This document shows positions 36,006-45,108 of a stretch of 64,000 bases of DNA, piece after piece. Within the stretch, counting starts at the first letter, position 1, and the number at the start of each line of letters is the position of its first letter. The notes under the pieces were generated by a model. The model did not search any database. It was not told the origin of the DNA and saw only the letters and a list, made by a program, of their open reading frames with translations. Source of the stretch: Flavobacterium sp. (GTDB taxonomy: Bacteria > Bacteroidota > Bacteroidia > Flavobacteriales > Flavobacteriaceae); NCBI RefSeq assembly GCF_027531705.1, contig NZ_JAPZSP010000039.1, positions 1 through 64,000 of the forward strand, written 5' to 3'. Made by a program: the position numbers and the translations under genes.

Positions 36006-36095
36006 ATTATTTATATTTAATCTAAATAAACTTTGCAAATTCAAATTTGGTATTTATATTTGCAACACTATTTTTAATTAATCTAAATAAAAATG
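36006..36095 (+). promoter_or_regulatory. Iron-type operator and promoter of TonB receptor 1
   Basis: TTTG (36032-36035), 19 nt, TATATTTG (36055-36062): an ideal Bacteroidetes promoter. A box ATTTAATCTAAATAAA lies just upstream (about 36014-36030), part of a 28-nt block identical to 39905-39932. A second TTAATCTAAATAA box (about 36076-36090) overlaps the start region. The ATTTA-3-TAAAT core is Fur-like in AT content and symmetry; iron control is inference from the genes served. Confidence 0.72.
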
Positions 36096-38231
36096 AAGAA
36101 CTTAAAATTTTACTTACCCTTATTACTACTTGCTTATTCAACTTACTCACAGGAAACAAAACAAAAGAGCAAAGATAGTATTCAAAACTTAAAAGAAATT
36201 GTTGTAAAAAATCAACAAAAGTACAAGAGAGAAAAAAGTACAACTGTCTCTAAAATGCCACTAAATAATATTGAAAACCCACAAGTTTACAACACAGTAA
36301 CGAGTGAATTGTTAAAAGAACAAGCAGTTACTAATTTTAATGATGCGTTAAAAAATGCAACTGGTGTTAGCAGATTATGGGAATCAACTGGTCGTGGTGG
36401 CGATGGAGCAGAATACTTTTCAATGAGAGGATTTGCAGTTCAACCAACTATGATAAATGGATTACCAGGTATAAATAATGGAAGTATTGATCCTGCAAAC
36501 GTTGATAATATTGAAGTTATAAAAGGACCATCTGGAACTTTGTTTGGCAGTAGCTTAATATCATATGGTGGATTAATAAACATTGTTACTAAAAAACCAC
36601 ACGAAACTTTTGGAGGAGAAATCGGTTATAACTCTGGAAGTTATGGTTTAGACAGAATTACTGCAGATGTAAATATGCCACTTAAAGAAGGTATTTCATT
36701 ACGTGTAAATTCGGCTTACCAAAAAGAAAATTCGTTTCAAGATGCAGGTTATAGCAAATCATTGTTCTTTGCTCCTTCATTAAGTTACAAAGTAAATGAT
36801 AAACTTTCATTCTTAATAAACACAGAATTTTCTAATAGAAACTCTGCAAATGCTCCAATGATTTTTTTGAGTAGATATTCTGCACTTTCATTTAACACAA
36901 TGGACTTATTTGAACAAAATTATGAAAAATCATATACATCAAATGATCTAACGATTAGCAACCCAACGTTTAATATGCAAACGCAAATGTTTTATAAACT
37001 ATCTAGCTCATGGACATCACAAACGGTACTTTCTAGAAGTGCTAGCAAAACAGATGGATATTATTCGTATCTATGGGATTCTGCCAATGGTGATGAATTT
37101 ACTCGATATATTTCAAAAAGAAATGGAGAAACAAATGCAACAGATATTCAACAAAATTTTATTGGAGACTTCAAAATTGGAAAATTACGAAACAGAGTAG
37201 TAATTGGATTTGATTTATTGAATTACAAAATACAAAATGGAAGTTCAGGTTGGGTTGGAAATGGTATTGTTTCTCTTGTAAATAAAAAAGACACTGGAGA
37301 TTTAACCCAAGCTGGAGTTGATAAATTATTAGTTGGTTCATTTGAAGGAAATTCAACAGCAGAAAATCAAGTTAAAAGTGCGTATTTTTCAGATGTTTTG
37401 AATATTACTGATAATTTTTCTGTGATGGCAAGTTTAAGAGCAGATCATTTTAAATCTTTTGAAGAAAAAGGCGATAAAAGCCAACTCACCTTTTCTCCAA
37501 AGTTTGGTGCTGTTTACCAATTAATAAAAAACAAAGTTTCGGCATTTGCTAACTATATGAATGGTTTTGTAAACGTTTTACCATCAACTATTGTTGACCC
37601 AATTTCAGGAAATGAGAGCATTGTAACATACGATCCTGAACAAGCAAATCAATATGAATTTGGATTTAAAACCAACCTATACAAAAACATCATTTCGGCA
37701 ACTATTAGTTACTACAATATAGATGTAAAAAATAAGATTATGAACGATGCTGCATTCACAACTGCATTACAAGGTGGCGAAGTAAACAGCAAAGGTGTTG
37801 AAGCAAGTGTAATTGTAAATCCAACTAAAGGATTAAATATTATTGCTGGTTACAGTAACAATAAAAATGAAGTTACTAGAGATATTCTTGATGATTCATA
37901 CTTAGGATTGCGAACAGAATCTGCGGGTTCTGAAACGTTAGCAAACCTATGGGCAAACTATGCTTTAACTTCTGGAAAACTTAAAGGTTTTGGAATAGGT
38001 TTTGGCGGAAACTATGCAAGTGAATATAAAACACTTAATAGAAGAAACATAGGAACTTTTGCACTACCAAGCTATACTGTACTTAATAGTTCATTATCGT
38101 ATAATGAAGAAAAATTTAATATAACATTAAAAGTAAACAACCTTTTAAACGAGAAATATTATTCAGGTTGGTCAACAGTTACACCACAGCGTTTAAGAAG
38201 TTTAACAGCTGCTTTAACATATAAATTTTAA
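36093..38231 (+). CDS. TonB-dependent siderophore receptor 1
   Basis: 712 aa. Signal peptide (MKNLKFYLPLLLLAYSTYSQ), plug domain with the siderophore-receptor sequence FNDALKNATGVSRLW...FSMRGFAVQPTMINGLPGINNGSIDPANVDNIEVIKGPSGTLFGSS...GGLINIVTKKP, then a 22-strand barrel ending in KYYSGWSTVTPQRLRSLTAALTYKF (C-terminal Phe). It imports ferric siderophores with TonB energy. Followed by a PepSY protein; the operon likely continues to the DUF6686 gene. Confidence 0.95.
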   Translation: MKNLKFYLPLLLLAYSTYSQETKQKSKDSIQNLKEIVVKNQQKYKREKSTTVSKMPLNNIENPQVYNTVTSELLKEQAVTNFNDALKNATGVSRLWESTGRGGDGAEYFSMRGFAVQPTMINGLPGINNGSIDPANVDNIEVIKGPSGTLFGSSLISYGGLINIVTKKPHETFGGEIGYNSGSYGLDRITADVNMPLKEGISLRVNSAYQKENSFQDAGYSKSLFFAPSLSYKVNDKLSFLINTEFSNRNSANAPMIFLSRYSALSFNTMDLFEQNYEKSYTSNDLTISNPTFNMQTQMFYKLSSSWTSQTVLSRSASKTDGYYSYLWDSANGDEFTRYISKRNGETNATDIQQNFIGDFKIGKLRNRVVIGFDLLNYKIQNGSSGWVGNGIVSLVNKKDTGDLTQAGVDKLLVGSFEGNSTAENQVKSAYFSDVLNITDNFSVMASLRADHFKSFEEKGDKSQLTFSPKFGAVYQLIKNKVSAFANYMNGFVNVLPSTIVDPISGNESIVTYDPEQANQYEFGFKTNLYKNIISATISYYNIDVKNKIMNDAAFTTALQGGEVNSKGVEASVIVNPTKGLNIIAGYSNNKNEVTRDILDDSYLGLRTESAGSETLANLWANYALTSGKLKGFGIGFGGNYASEYKTLNRRNIGTFALPSYTVLNSSLSYNEEKFNITLKVNNLLNEKYYSGWSTVTPQRLRSLTAALTYKF

Positions 38232-38294
38232 GAATTATTTTGTTTAGTTTATAATTAAGCTCCTCATCTTGGTGGGGAGTTTTACCATTTTAAA

Positions 38295-39437
38295 ATGAAA
38301 AAAAACACCTTTAAAAAAATAATACGAAATATCCATCTTTGGCTTGGTTTAACTTCGGGTATCATTGTTTTCATAATTGCTATTACGGGTTGTTTTTATG
38401 CTTTTCAGGAAGAAATACAAAACATAACCGAAGACTATCGTTTTGTTGAAAAGCAAAATGCACCTTTCCTACTTCCTTCAAAATTAGAAGTTATTGCTCG
38501 AAAAGAACTTCCTAATAAAACTTTGCATGCCATTCAATATAAAGGAAGAAAAAAATCGGCAGAAGCTATTTTCTTTCATTATGATGAAAATAAAGAAAAA
38601 AATAATTATTATAAGATAGTACATATCAATCCGTATTCTGGAGAAGTTTTAGAGGTAAATGATATGTATTCTGGTTTTTTTCGTTGGATATTAGATGGCC
38701 ATTTTTACCTTTGGTTGCCTCATGAAATTGGTCAAACAATAATTGCTTCTGCAACATTAATTTTTATCATAATGATTATTAGTGGATTTATTTTATGGTT
38801 TCCTAAAAATAAAAAAGCTGCTAAACAACGTTTTTGGTTTCGATGGAAAGAAGGAATAAAATGGAAACGTAAAAACTATGATTTGCACAACATTACTGGT
38901 TTTTATGTTATGTCAATTGCATTTATTTTTGCAATTACAGGATTAGTTTGGGGTTTTCCTTGGTTTGCTTATGGTTATTATTCTTTACTAGGTGGCGAAA
39001 AATCATTGGTATATGAAGAACCAACTTCAAAAGAAATCACAGTTTCTAGTGTTGTCGAAAACAATTTGGACAAAATATATATGCTAATGCAAAAAGAATA
39101 CCCAAATGCTGTTTCTATCGAAGTTCATCCGCCTGAAACTACAACATCACCTATTGCGGCTAATGCAAATCTAGACGATGGAACTTATTGGAAAACAGAC
39201 TATCGCTATTTCAATCAATATACTTTAGAAGAACAAGAAGTAAATCATATTTATGGAAAACTTGAAAATGCTTCCAATTCAGATAAAATAATACGAATGA
39301 ATTATGACATTCATACTGGAGCCGTTTTTGGTTTAGCCGGAAAAACATTTGCTTTCTTAATTAGTTTATTGATTGCAAGTTTACCCATAACTGGATTCTT
39401 AATTTGGTATGGAAGACGAAATAAAACCCAAAATTAA
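38295..39437 (+). CDS. PepSY-domain membrane protein (PiuB/siderophore-reductase-like)
   Basis: 380 aa, four membrane helices (IHLWLGLTSGIIVFIIAITGCFYAF; TIIASATLIFIIMIISGFILWF; YVMSIAFIFAITGLVWGFPW; FLISLLIASLPITGFLIW) with PepSY-type periplasmic parts and conserved His residues in HLWLGL, HFYLWLPHE, LHNITG and YDIHTG that may bind heme. Members work next to ferric-siderophore receptors as inner-membrane ferric reductases. It starts 64 nt after receptor 1. Confidence 0.9.
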   Translation: MKKNTFKKIIRNIHLWLGLTSGIIVFIIAITGCFYAFQEEIQNITEDYRFVEKQNAPFLLPSKLEVIARKELPNKTLHAIQYKGRKKSAEAIFFHYDENKEKNNYYKIVHINPYSGEVLEVNDMYSGFFRWILDGHFYLWLPHEIGQTIIASATLIFIIMIISGFILWFPKNKKAAKQRFWFRWKEGIKWKRKNYDLHNITGFYVMSIAFIFAITGLVWGFPWFAYGYYSLLGGEKSLVYEEPTSKEITVSSVVENNLDKIYMLMQKEYPNAVSIEVHPPETTTSPIAANANLDDGTYWKTDYRYFNQYTLEEQEVNHIYGKLENASNSDKIIRMNYDIHTGAVFGLAGKTFAFLISLLIASLPITGFLIWYGRRNKTQN

Positions 39438-39455
39438 TCTTTAACAAAAAAAGTT

Positions 39456-39803
39456 ATGTGTTGCAATTTCACCATTTTGAAACAAACAGAAAACGGAATG
39501 TTAGTTTTGTTGAAAGGTTGTGGAAACTATCAACTAACCTATAAAAACTTGAACTTTAATCTAACCCAAACGGAATATGCTAGTTTTCAAAAGTTCTTAA
39601 AACAAATTGACATTGGGTATTGGGAAAAAGAATATCAAAATTCTATTTATGAAAGGAAAATTCCGATTCCAACACTTCAAAGTAATTTGATGCTTTTGGT
39701 CAATAGAAAAGAGTTACACGAACTAATTGACTTAATCGACTACCAAACCAAAAAACCATTTTTAAAACATGATGAGATAAACTATTGTATTATTTGGAAT
39801 TAG
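39456..39803 (+). CDS. DUF6686 family protein
   Basis: 115 aa, no signal peptide. It begins MCCNFTILKQTENGMLVLLKGCGNYQLTYKN and has TQTEYASFQKFLKQIDIGYWE. The paired cysteines at the start and the GCG motif could bind metal. Located 18 nt after the PepSY gene, so probably part of the iron operon. Function unknown. Confidence 0.75.
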   Translation: MCCNFTILKQTENGMLVLLKGCGNYQLTYKNLNFNLTQTEYASFQKFLKQIDIGYWEKEYQNSIYERKIPIPTLQSNLMLLVNRKELHELIDLIDYQTKKPFLKHDEINYCIIWN

Positions 39804-39842
39804 CCTTTAGTTAATTTGTTTCTGTTTTTTTGTTTTGCAAAG

Positions 39843-39869
39843 CTCCAATTTTCATTGGAGTTTTTTTTT
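39843..39869 (+). terminator. Rho-independent terminator
   Basis: CTCCAAT/ATTGGAG stem with a TTTC loop and a run of nine T. Ends the first iron operon. Confidence 0.9.
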
Positions 39870-39904
39870 GTTACTAATTTACAGAGAATCAATTTCTTAA
39901 AAAT

Positions 39905-40002
39905 ATTATTTATATTTAATCTAAATAAACTTGTTATTTCTTTTTTTCGTATTTATCTTTGCACCATAAAACAATTTTATTTTTAATTATTCTAAATAAA
40001 TG
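39905..40002 (+). promoter_or_regulatory. Iron-type operator and promoter of TonB receptor 2
   Basis: Same layout as at 36006: the shared 28-nt block with ATTTAATCTAAATAAA (39905-39932), TTG (39931-39933), 20 nt, TATCTTTG (39954-39961), then TTTTTAATTATTCTAAATAA just before the ATG at 40000. Two loci with identical arrangement argue for one common repressor. Confidence 0.72.
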
Positions 40003-42195
40003 CAACTATACAAATCCCTTTCGACCTTAGCACTATTAATTAGTACTATAAGTTTCTCACAAGAAACTACAAACTATGAGGAGCTTTATGCCTCAAATGA
40101 TACTGTCAAAAAAAGAGGTGGTACTTTACAAGAAGTCAGCATTACAACATATCACCAAAAAAATCCTTCGATAATTCGTTCTGGAATTAAGCCAATGGAT
40201 TTGCCTCAAAGTTTTCAAATTATTGGAAATACTGTTATCGAACAACAACAATCTATCCGACTTAGTGATGTTATAAAAAATGCTAATGGCGTTTACGTTG
40301 GTTCAGCACGTGGTGGCGCGCAAGAATCATTTTGGTCAAGAGGTTATGACATGTCTGCCAATAATATATTCAAAAATGGTTTCCGTTTTAACAGTGGTTC
40401 AATTCCAGAAGTTATTTCGCTTGAAAAAATTGAGATTTTAAAAGGAAGTTCAGCTCTTTTATATGGAAATGTTGCACCAGGTGGAATTTTGAATATGGTA
40501 ACCAAAACACCCTCATTTACCAAAGGTGGCGAAATTGCTATGCAAGCTGGAAGCTATAGTTTTTATAAACCATCAATAGATTTTTATGGACCGATAAATA
40601 AAACCATTGCCTATCGTTTTAATGGTTCGTACGAAAACTCAGAAAGCTTTAGAGATGTTGTGAAGAAAGAGCGTTATTATTTTAATCCATCATTCTTATT
40701 TGCTTTGAGCAAAAAAACAGAAATAACTCTTCAAGGTGATTATTTACATGATGATTGGACACCCGATTTTGGAACCTCTTTTTCAGGAAAAGAAATTGTT
40801 CAATTACCACGAAATTTATATACAGGAGCAGCATGGTCTAACGGACAAACAAAGCAAGCCACTATTTCGAGTTTGGTAAAACATGAATTTAATAGCAATT
40901 GGAAATTAAACTTCAATGTTGCTTTCCAAGATTATATCAGAACTTGGAAAGGAACAGAACGATTTGAAAAAATTGATGGCGACTGGACTCGACGACTTTC
41001 TCAAAACAGAAATGAAGAAAAAATCGCTTCGCAACAACTAAGTTTACAAGGAAATTTTGAAACTGGTAAAATAAAACATCAACTATTTACTGGTGTTGAT
41101 TTTGAAAATTCTTTTGCAGAAGCTTATACTTTTACTTTCTCACCAGCAACTTATGGTACAGGAAACATCTTTGACTTTCAAAACTTTAAAGAAGGAATAG
41201 GAATACCTGATGCAGAATTATCAAAAATTGTGAAAACCACAACCAATCGATTTGGTGTGTATGCACAAGATTTAATTTCGCTTACCGAAAAAATAAAAGT
41301 TTTAGCAGGTATTCGTTGGTCATGGCAAGAATCGCAACCCATGACTACTGACATAAAAAACAACATAATTACAATTACTGATGGCGTAAAACAAAAAGAT
41401 GTTGCTTTTTCTCCTAAAATCGGTTTGATATTTCAACCTACCAAACAAACATCTGTTTTTGCAAGTTACTCCGATTCTTTTACACCAAATACTGGAACAA
41501 CTGTTGATGGAAATGTATTAGATCCATCTATCATAAAACAATATGAAGTTGGTGTAAAAAATGATTTTTGGAAAGGTTTATTTAGTGCTAATGTAACTTT
41601 ATATCAAATTACTAATGATAATTTAGCACAAACTGCAGAATTTAAAGCAAATGGCTCTATAAATACTGATACAACTGTAAAAATTTTAAGTGGCGAGACC
41701 AAAAGCAAAGGGATTGAAATTGACTTAACTGCGAGACCAATAACAGGTTTAAGCATTAATGCAGGTTATAGTTATAATGACATGCGATTTACCAAAACAT
41801 CGGGAACAAACGGAAGTTTTTTTGTAGGCGACCGTTTAACTAGAACACCAGCAAATACAGCAAACATGAGTTTCTTTTACACTTTACCAAACGGGAAATT
41901 AAAAGGAATTTCATTTGGTGCCATTGGAAACTATATTGGAAAGCGCGTTGGTGGTTGGAACAATCAAGTAGTTATTAATCCAACAACATTTGCATCGAGT
42001 ATTAATGACAGAGAAGTTTCGGTTTCTGACTATGCAACTGTTGATTTTTCTGTTGGATATAATTGGAAAAAAATCACATTGTTGTGCAAATTGTCTAATA
42101 TTACAAACGAATTGAATTACACCGTTCACGAAAATTATAGTGTTAATCCGATTGCGCCAAGACAAATTCTAACTTCATTAAAATACAAATTCTAA
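40000..42195 (+). CDS. TonB-dependent siderophore receptor 2
   Basis: 731 aa. Signal peptide (MQLYKSLSTLALLISTISFSQ), plug with SIRLSDVIKNANGVYVGSARGGAQESFWSRGYDMSANNIFKNGFRF...EIPEVISLEKIEILKGSSALLYGNVAPGGILNMVTKTP (FhuA/FoxA-like) and a barrel ending LTSLKYKF. Ferrichrome- or hydroxamate-type siderophore uptake is the likeliest role; the ligand is not deducible. The start ATG overlaps the second operator box. Coupled (4 nt) to the small PepSY gene. Confidence 0.95.
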   Translation: MQLYKSLSTLALLISTISFSQETTNYEELYASNDTVKKRGGTLQEVSITTYHQKNPSIIRSGIKPMDLPQSFQIIGNTVIEQQQSIRLSDVIKNANGVYVGSARGGAQESFWSRGYDMSANNIFKNGFRFNSGSIPEVISLEKIEILKGSSALLYGNVAPGGILNMVTKTPSFTKGGEIAMQAGSYSFYKPSIDFYGPINKTIAYRFNGSYENSESFRDVVKKERYYFNPSFLFALSKKTEITLQGDYLHDDWTPDFGTSFSGKEIVQLPRNLYTGAAWSNGQTKQATISSLVKHEFNSNWKLNFNVAFQDYIRTWKGTERFEKIDGDWTRRLSQNRNEEKIASQQLSLQGNFETGKIKHQLFTGVDFENSFAEAYTFTFSPATYGTGNIFDFQNFKEGIGIPDAELSKIVKTTTNRFGVYAQDLISLTEKIKVLAGIRWSWQESQPMTTDIKNNIITITDGVKQKDVAFSPKIGLIFQPTKQTSVFASYSDSFTPNTGTTVDGNVLDPSIIKQYEVGVKNDFWKGLFSANVTLYQITNDNLAQTAEFKANGSINTDTTVKILSGETKSKGIEIDLTARPITGLSINAGYSYNDMRFTKTSGTNGSFFVGDRLTRTPANTANMSFFYTLPNGKLKGISFGAIGNYIGKRVGGWNNQVVINPTTFASSINDREVSVSDYATVDFSVGYNWKKITLLCKLSNITNELNYTVHENYSVNPIAPRQILTSLKYKF

Positions 42196-42199
42196 AACC

Positions 42200-42748
42200 A
42201 TGATTTCACCATTAAAAGCAAGAAACATTCACCGTGATTTAGGTTATTTTTACATAGGCTTAATTATTTCGTTTGCCTTTTCAGGTATATTGATGAACCA
42301 TCGCGAAGATTGGCATCCCGAAAAATATACGGTTCAAACTAAAGCCATAGAAGTTAGCATTCCGAAAGACAAAGAAATTACCGAAAAATATGCCGAAGAA
42401 CTCGGAAAACAATTAGGTATTGAGGATAAAATTCGTCGTCACAAAGTAAAAAAAGACGAATTGAAAATTTCTTTTGAAAACAATGATGTCGAAATCGATT
42501 TGAAAACCGGAAAAGGTGAAATCGTAACATTCATGAAAACGCCAATTATCAGCCAAACGATGAAATTGCATAAAAACACATCCAATTGGTGGATATATTA
42601 CAGCGATATTTTCGGATTATCCTTAATTACAATTGCGCTAACAGGTGCGATTATGATACCAGCAGGAAAGTTCACATTCAAAAAACGTGGCTGGAAACTA
42701 GCACTAGCTGGTTTGATAGTTCCGTTATTAATTTTGTTATTTGTTTAA
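42200..42748 (+). CDS. Small PepSY-associated membrane protein
   Basis: 182 aa. Two or three membrane helices: GYFYIGLIISFAFSGILMNH near the start, YSDIFGLSLITIALTGAIMIPAGK and WKLALAGLIVPLLILLFV at the end, with a charged periplasmic middle. Conserved HRDLGYFY and MKLHKN resemble the His-containing helices of PepSY-associated TM proteins, which form the reductase partner of siderophore receptors. Second gene of the operon, 4 nt after receptor 2. Confidence 0.88.
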   Translation: MISPLKARNIHRDLGYFYIGLIISFAFSGILMNHREDWHPEKYTVQTKAIEVSIPKDKEITEKYAEELGKQLGIEDKIRRHKVKKDELKISFENNDVEIDLKTGKGEIVTFMKTPIISQTMKLHKNTSNWWIYYSDIFGLSLITIALTGAIMIPAGKFTFKKRGWKLALAGLIVPLLILLFV

Positions 42749-42753
42749 AGTTG

Positions 42754-42786
42754 AAAAGCTCCGATTGTTGTCGGAGCTTTTTTTTA
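42754..42786 (+). terminator. Rho-independent terminator
   Basis: AAAAGCTCCGA/TCGGAGCTTTT stem, loop TTGTTG, T8. It also overlaps the stop of the convergent TPR-like gene by a few bases and works for both strands. Confidence 0.92.
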
Positions 42787-45108
42787 TCTTCTGGCAGAAT
42801 AATAATTTTCAAATACAGTGCAACCTGTTGTCATTAAATCATCGTAATAATCAGGAAATTTAGTTTTCAAGTCGCCATAATATCTATTTTTCCCTAACAA
42901 ATACTCTTGATAAAAATCGAAATTGCCTTTGTATTTTGTAGCATAATTATAGTCAAGTTTATTCTTTTCGCATCTTCCGGCCAATCGCAAACACAAAGCT
43001 TTGAATTTATCTATTTTAGCATTTGAATAAGCTAATAAATAATATTTTTTTGCAAGATTTCCACCAATAAATTCCTCTTGATCTTCTGGAAAAGGTTCTA
43101 CATCATTAGCCGAAATTCCAAAGCGTCGCATCATCCAAGCATTACCGTTTATTGTCATATTATAATAGCAATTGGCTGCTAAAAAATAATAGTAATCTCT
43201 GTCTTTTTCATTTGGATTAGTAGCTTTTTCTAAATACTGAATCAATCGTTTGGTTACTGAAATTTTATTGGCAACAAAATTCTCTTTTTCAGGCATAAAA
43301 TCAGAAGTATATTTTAATGTAAAAAATGGATTTTCGTCAAAAACATTGCCTTCAATATCTTTGCGTTGCCAAAGCGAATAATAATCATTCCAATAGCCAA
43401 CCTCAACTTTATTGAAATTGCTCAAAGCTGTTTTCAAATCATCTTTCCTAATATACATTGTACCCAATAAATCATAAAGTTTTGAATTCTCATTTTTAAT
43501 ATAATTATATGCCCAAACAGAAAATTTATCAGTTTTTGAAGCATTTTCTTTTACATTAGTAATGAGTTTTTCAACTTCATTTGCACTATAGTAAACATCA
43601 ATATATTGGTAATAATTGTAAAAATAATCACGATAGGAAGCTTGCTTGTTTCTGTCTGATTTCCAAACAAAATACATGTTTTCAATATCCAATAATTTTG
43701 AATATAAAACGGCAGCATCAACATAATTCTTTTTGTATTCTAATTCTCTTCCAATGGCAAAAATGAATTGTTTGCTAGTTCCATTTTCAAGTAAAATTTC
43801 TTTCACTTTGTCTTTAATAATAGCATTGTTAACACTTTGATTTGCTGTTAAATTAAGTGCTTTTATCAATTGTAATTGTTTGTAAACTGCATCTGTTTTG
43901 TCAAGTTTTTTCTCAAATTGAGCAATTAAATTCAAACTTGATTCATATTTTTCAGATGTAAAAAGCAAATGCGCTTGAGCAATCGACCATAATGCTGGAT
44001 TTTCAGTTTTGGAAAAATCGTTTGAAGCAATAAATTTTTCTAATTTCGATGCATACTTTCTATCTTTAGCAACTCTTTTTTGAATATTTTTTAGCGAAAA
44101 AACACTTTCTGCATCATACCAATAATTAGTTTGAATTGATGGACTAAACATTGTATAATACGGTGTAAAAACCCAATCTTCGATTTTATTTATTTCGCGC
44201 AAAAGCATGAAGCTCAAACCATCACTTTTAGGATTTAATTCATACACTTTCTTGATATAATCGAATGCTTTATCAACTTTCAAAATTCCTGCAAGTAGAT
44301 AAACATTGGCTTTTTCTTCATTGGTTTTGGCAAATTTCAAAATAGATTCGATTTTTGCTTTTCTGTCAAAACTACCAAATACTACAAATCGTTTGTCGGG
44401 TGCATTTGCATAAACTTGTGCAGCATAAAAACTTTTAAGTTCATTATCCTTTTCAGCAAAAATTCGGAAATACATACTCCAATAATTCAGAATTGTTTTT
44501 TCTTTATCTGTCGAAAAATTGGTTTTGTACAAATCAACTATTCTATCTTTATCATCATTATAAAACGCCAATCTAATTGCCAAAAAAGCATATCTTTTTT
44601 TCAAAATTTCGCTTTTTACCGATTTAGATAATTGTGTTGCTTTGTCAATAAGTTGCGTTCTTTCTTTTACAGGAACAACTTCAGTTCTTTCCCATGGATC
44701 TTCAAAAAAAGCATTGAACGATTCACAATTTTTAGCAAAAATCAAATAATTTATAGCTTCCAAATCTTTCATTTTATACAAATACTGAATCATTTTATTA
44801 TCAGAATCAGCCGTAATTGATTCGCTTGAAAGTTCAAACAAAGCGGTACTTATCGAAGCATAATCCACTTTTCTATTGCAGTAATCAAACCATAATTTGT
44901 CGTTGGGTTGAATACCATTTTCACCATATAAATCATTATAAACAGGATAAAAAAGCGACGCTGAATAATTGAATTCAGAATAGGTTTTATACTTAAATAA
45001 ATCTGGATTTAGAAAACGCATCCTAACATCTTCACCATACGGATAAAAACCGCAAGCAAAAAAGTGATTACTTACTAAAATCAGCGTAAAAACGAGCAAT
45101 TTCTTCAT
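42784..45108 (-). CDS. Large secreted helical-repeat protein, unknown function
   Basis: 774 aa from the ATG at 45108, which begins a signal peptide (MKKLLVFTLILVSNHFFACG); in-frame TTG/ATG codons up to 45138 are inside the upstream gene and lack a signal. The Cys at its end (FAC) also allows lipidation. The rest is a long alpha-helical solenoid of TPR-like hairpins (for example YASKLEKFIASNDFSKTENPALWSIAQAHLLFTSEKYESSLNLIAQFEK) with a conserved start GFYPYGEDVRMRFLNPDLF. It overlaps the upstream gene by 41 nt, so the pair is translationally coupled. Likely an envelope scaffold. Confidence 0.8.
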   Translation of the reverse strand: MKKLLVFTLILVSNHFFACGFYPYGEDVRMRFLNPDLFKYKTYSEFNYSASLFYPVYNDLYGENGIQPNDKLWFDYCNRKVDYASISTALFELSSESITADSDNKMIQYLYKMKDLEAINYLIFAKNCESFNAFFEDPWERTEVVPVKERTQLIDKATQLSKSVKSEILKKRYAFLAIRLAFYNDDKDRIVDLYKTNFSTDKEKTILNYWSMYFRIFAEKDNELKSFYAAQVYANAPDKRFVVFGSFDRKAKIESILKFAKTNEEKANVYLLAGILKVDKAFDYIKKVYELNPKSDGLSFMLLREINKIEDWVFTPYYTMFSPSIQTNYWYDAESVFSLKNIQKRVAKDRKYASKLEKFIASNDFSKTENPALWSIAQAHLLFTSEKYESSLNLIAQFEKKLDKTDAVYKQLQLIKALNLTANQSVNNAIIKDKVKEILLENGTSKQFIFAIGRELEYKKNYVDAAVLYSKLLDIENMYFVWKSDRNKQASYRDYFYNYYQYIDVYYSANEVEKLITNVKENASKTDKFSVWAYNYIKNENSKLYDLLGTMYIRKDDLKTALSNFNKVEVGYWNDYYSLWQRKDIEGNVFDENPFFTLKYTSDFMPEKENFVANKISVTKRLIQYLEKATNPNEKDRDYYYFLAANCYYNMTINGNAWMMRRFGISANDVEPFPEDQEEFIGGNLAKKYYLLAYSNAKIDKFKALCLRLAGRCEKNKLDYNYATKYKGNFDFYQEYLLGKNRYYGDLKTKFPDYYDDLMTTGCTVFENYYSARR

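Noticed and set aside
38246..38290. Hairpin CTCC...GGAG between TonB receptor 1 and the PepSY gene
   Set aside because: Only four sure pairs and a short T-run; too weak to call a terminator, though partial attenuation is possible.
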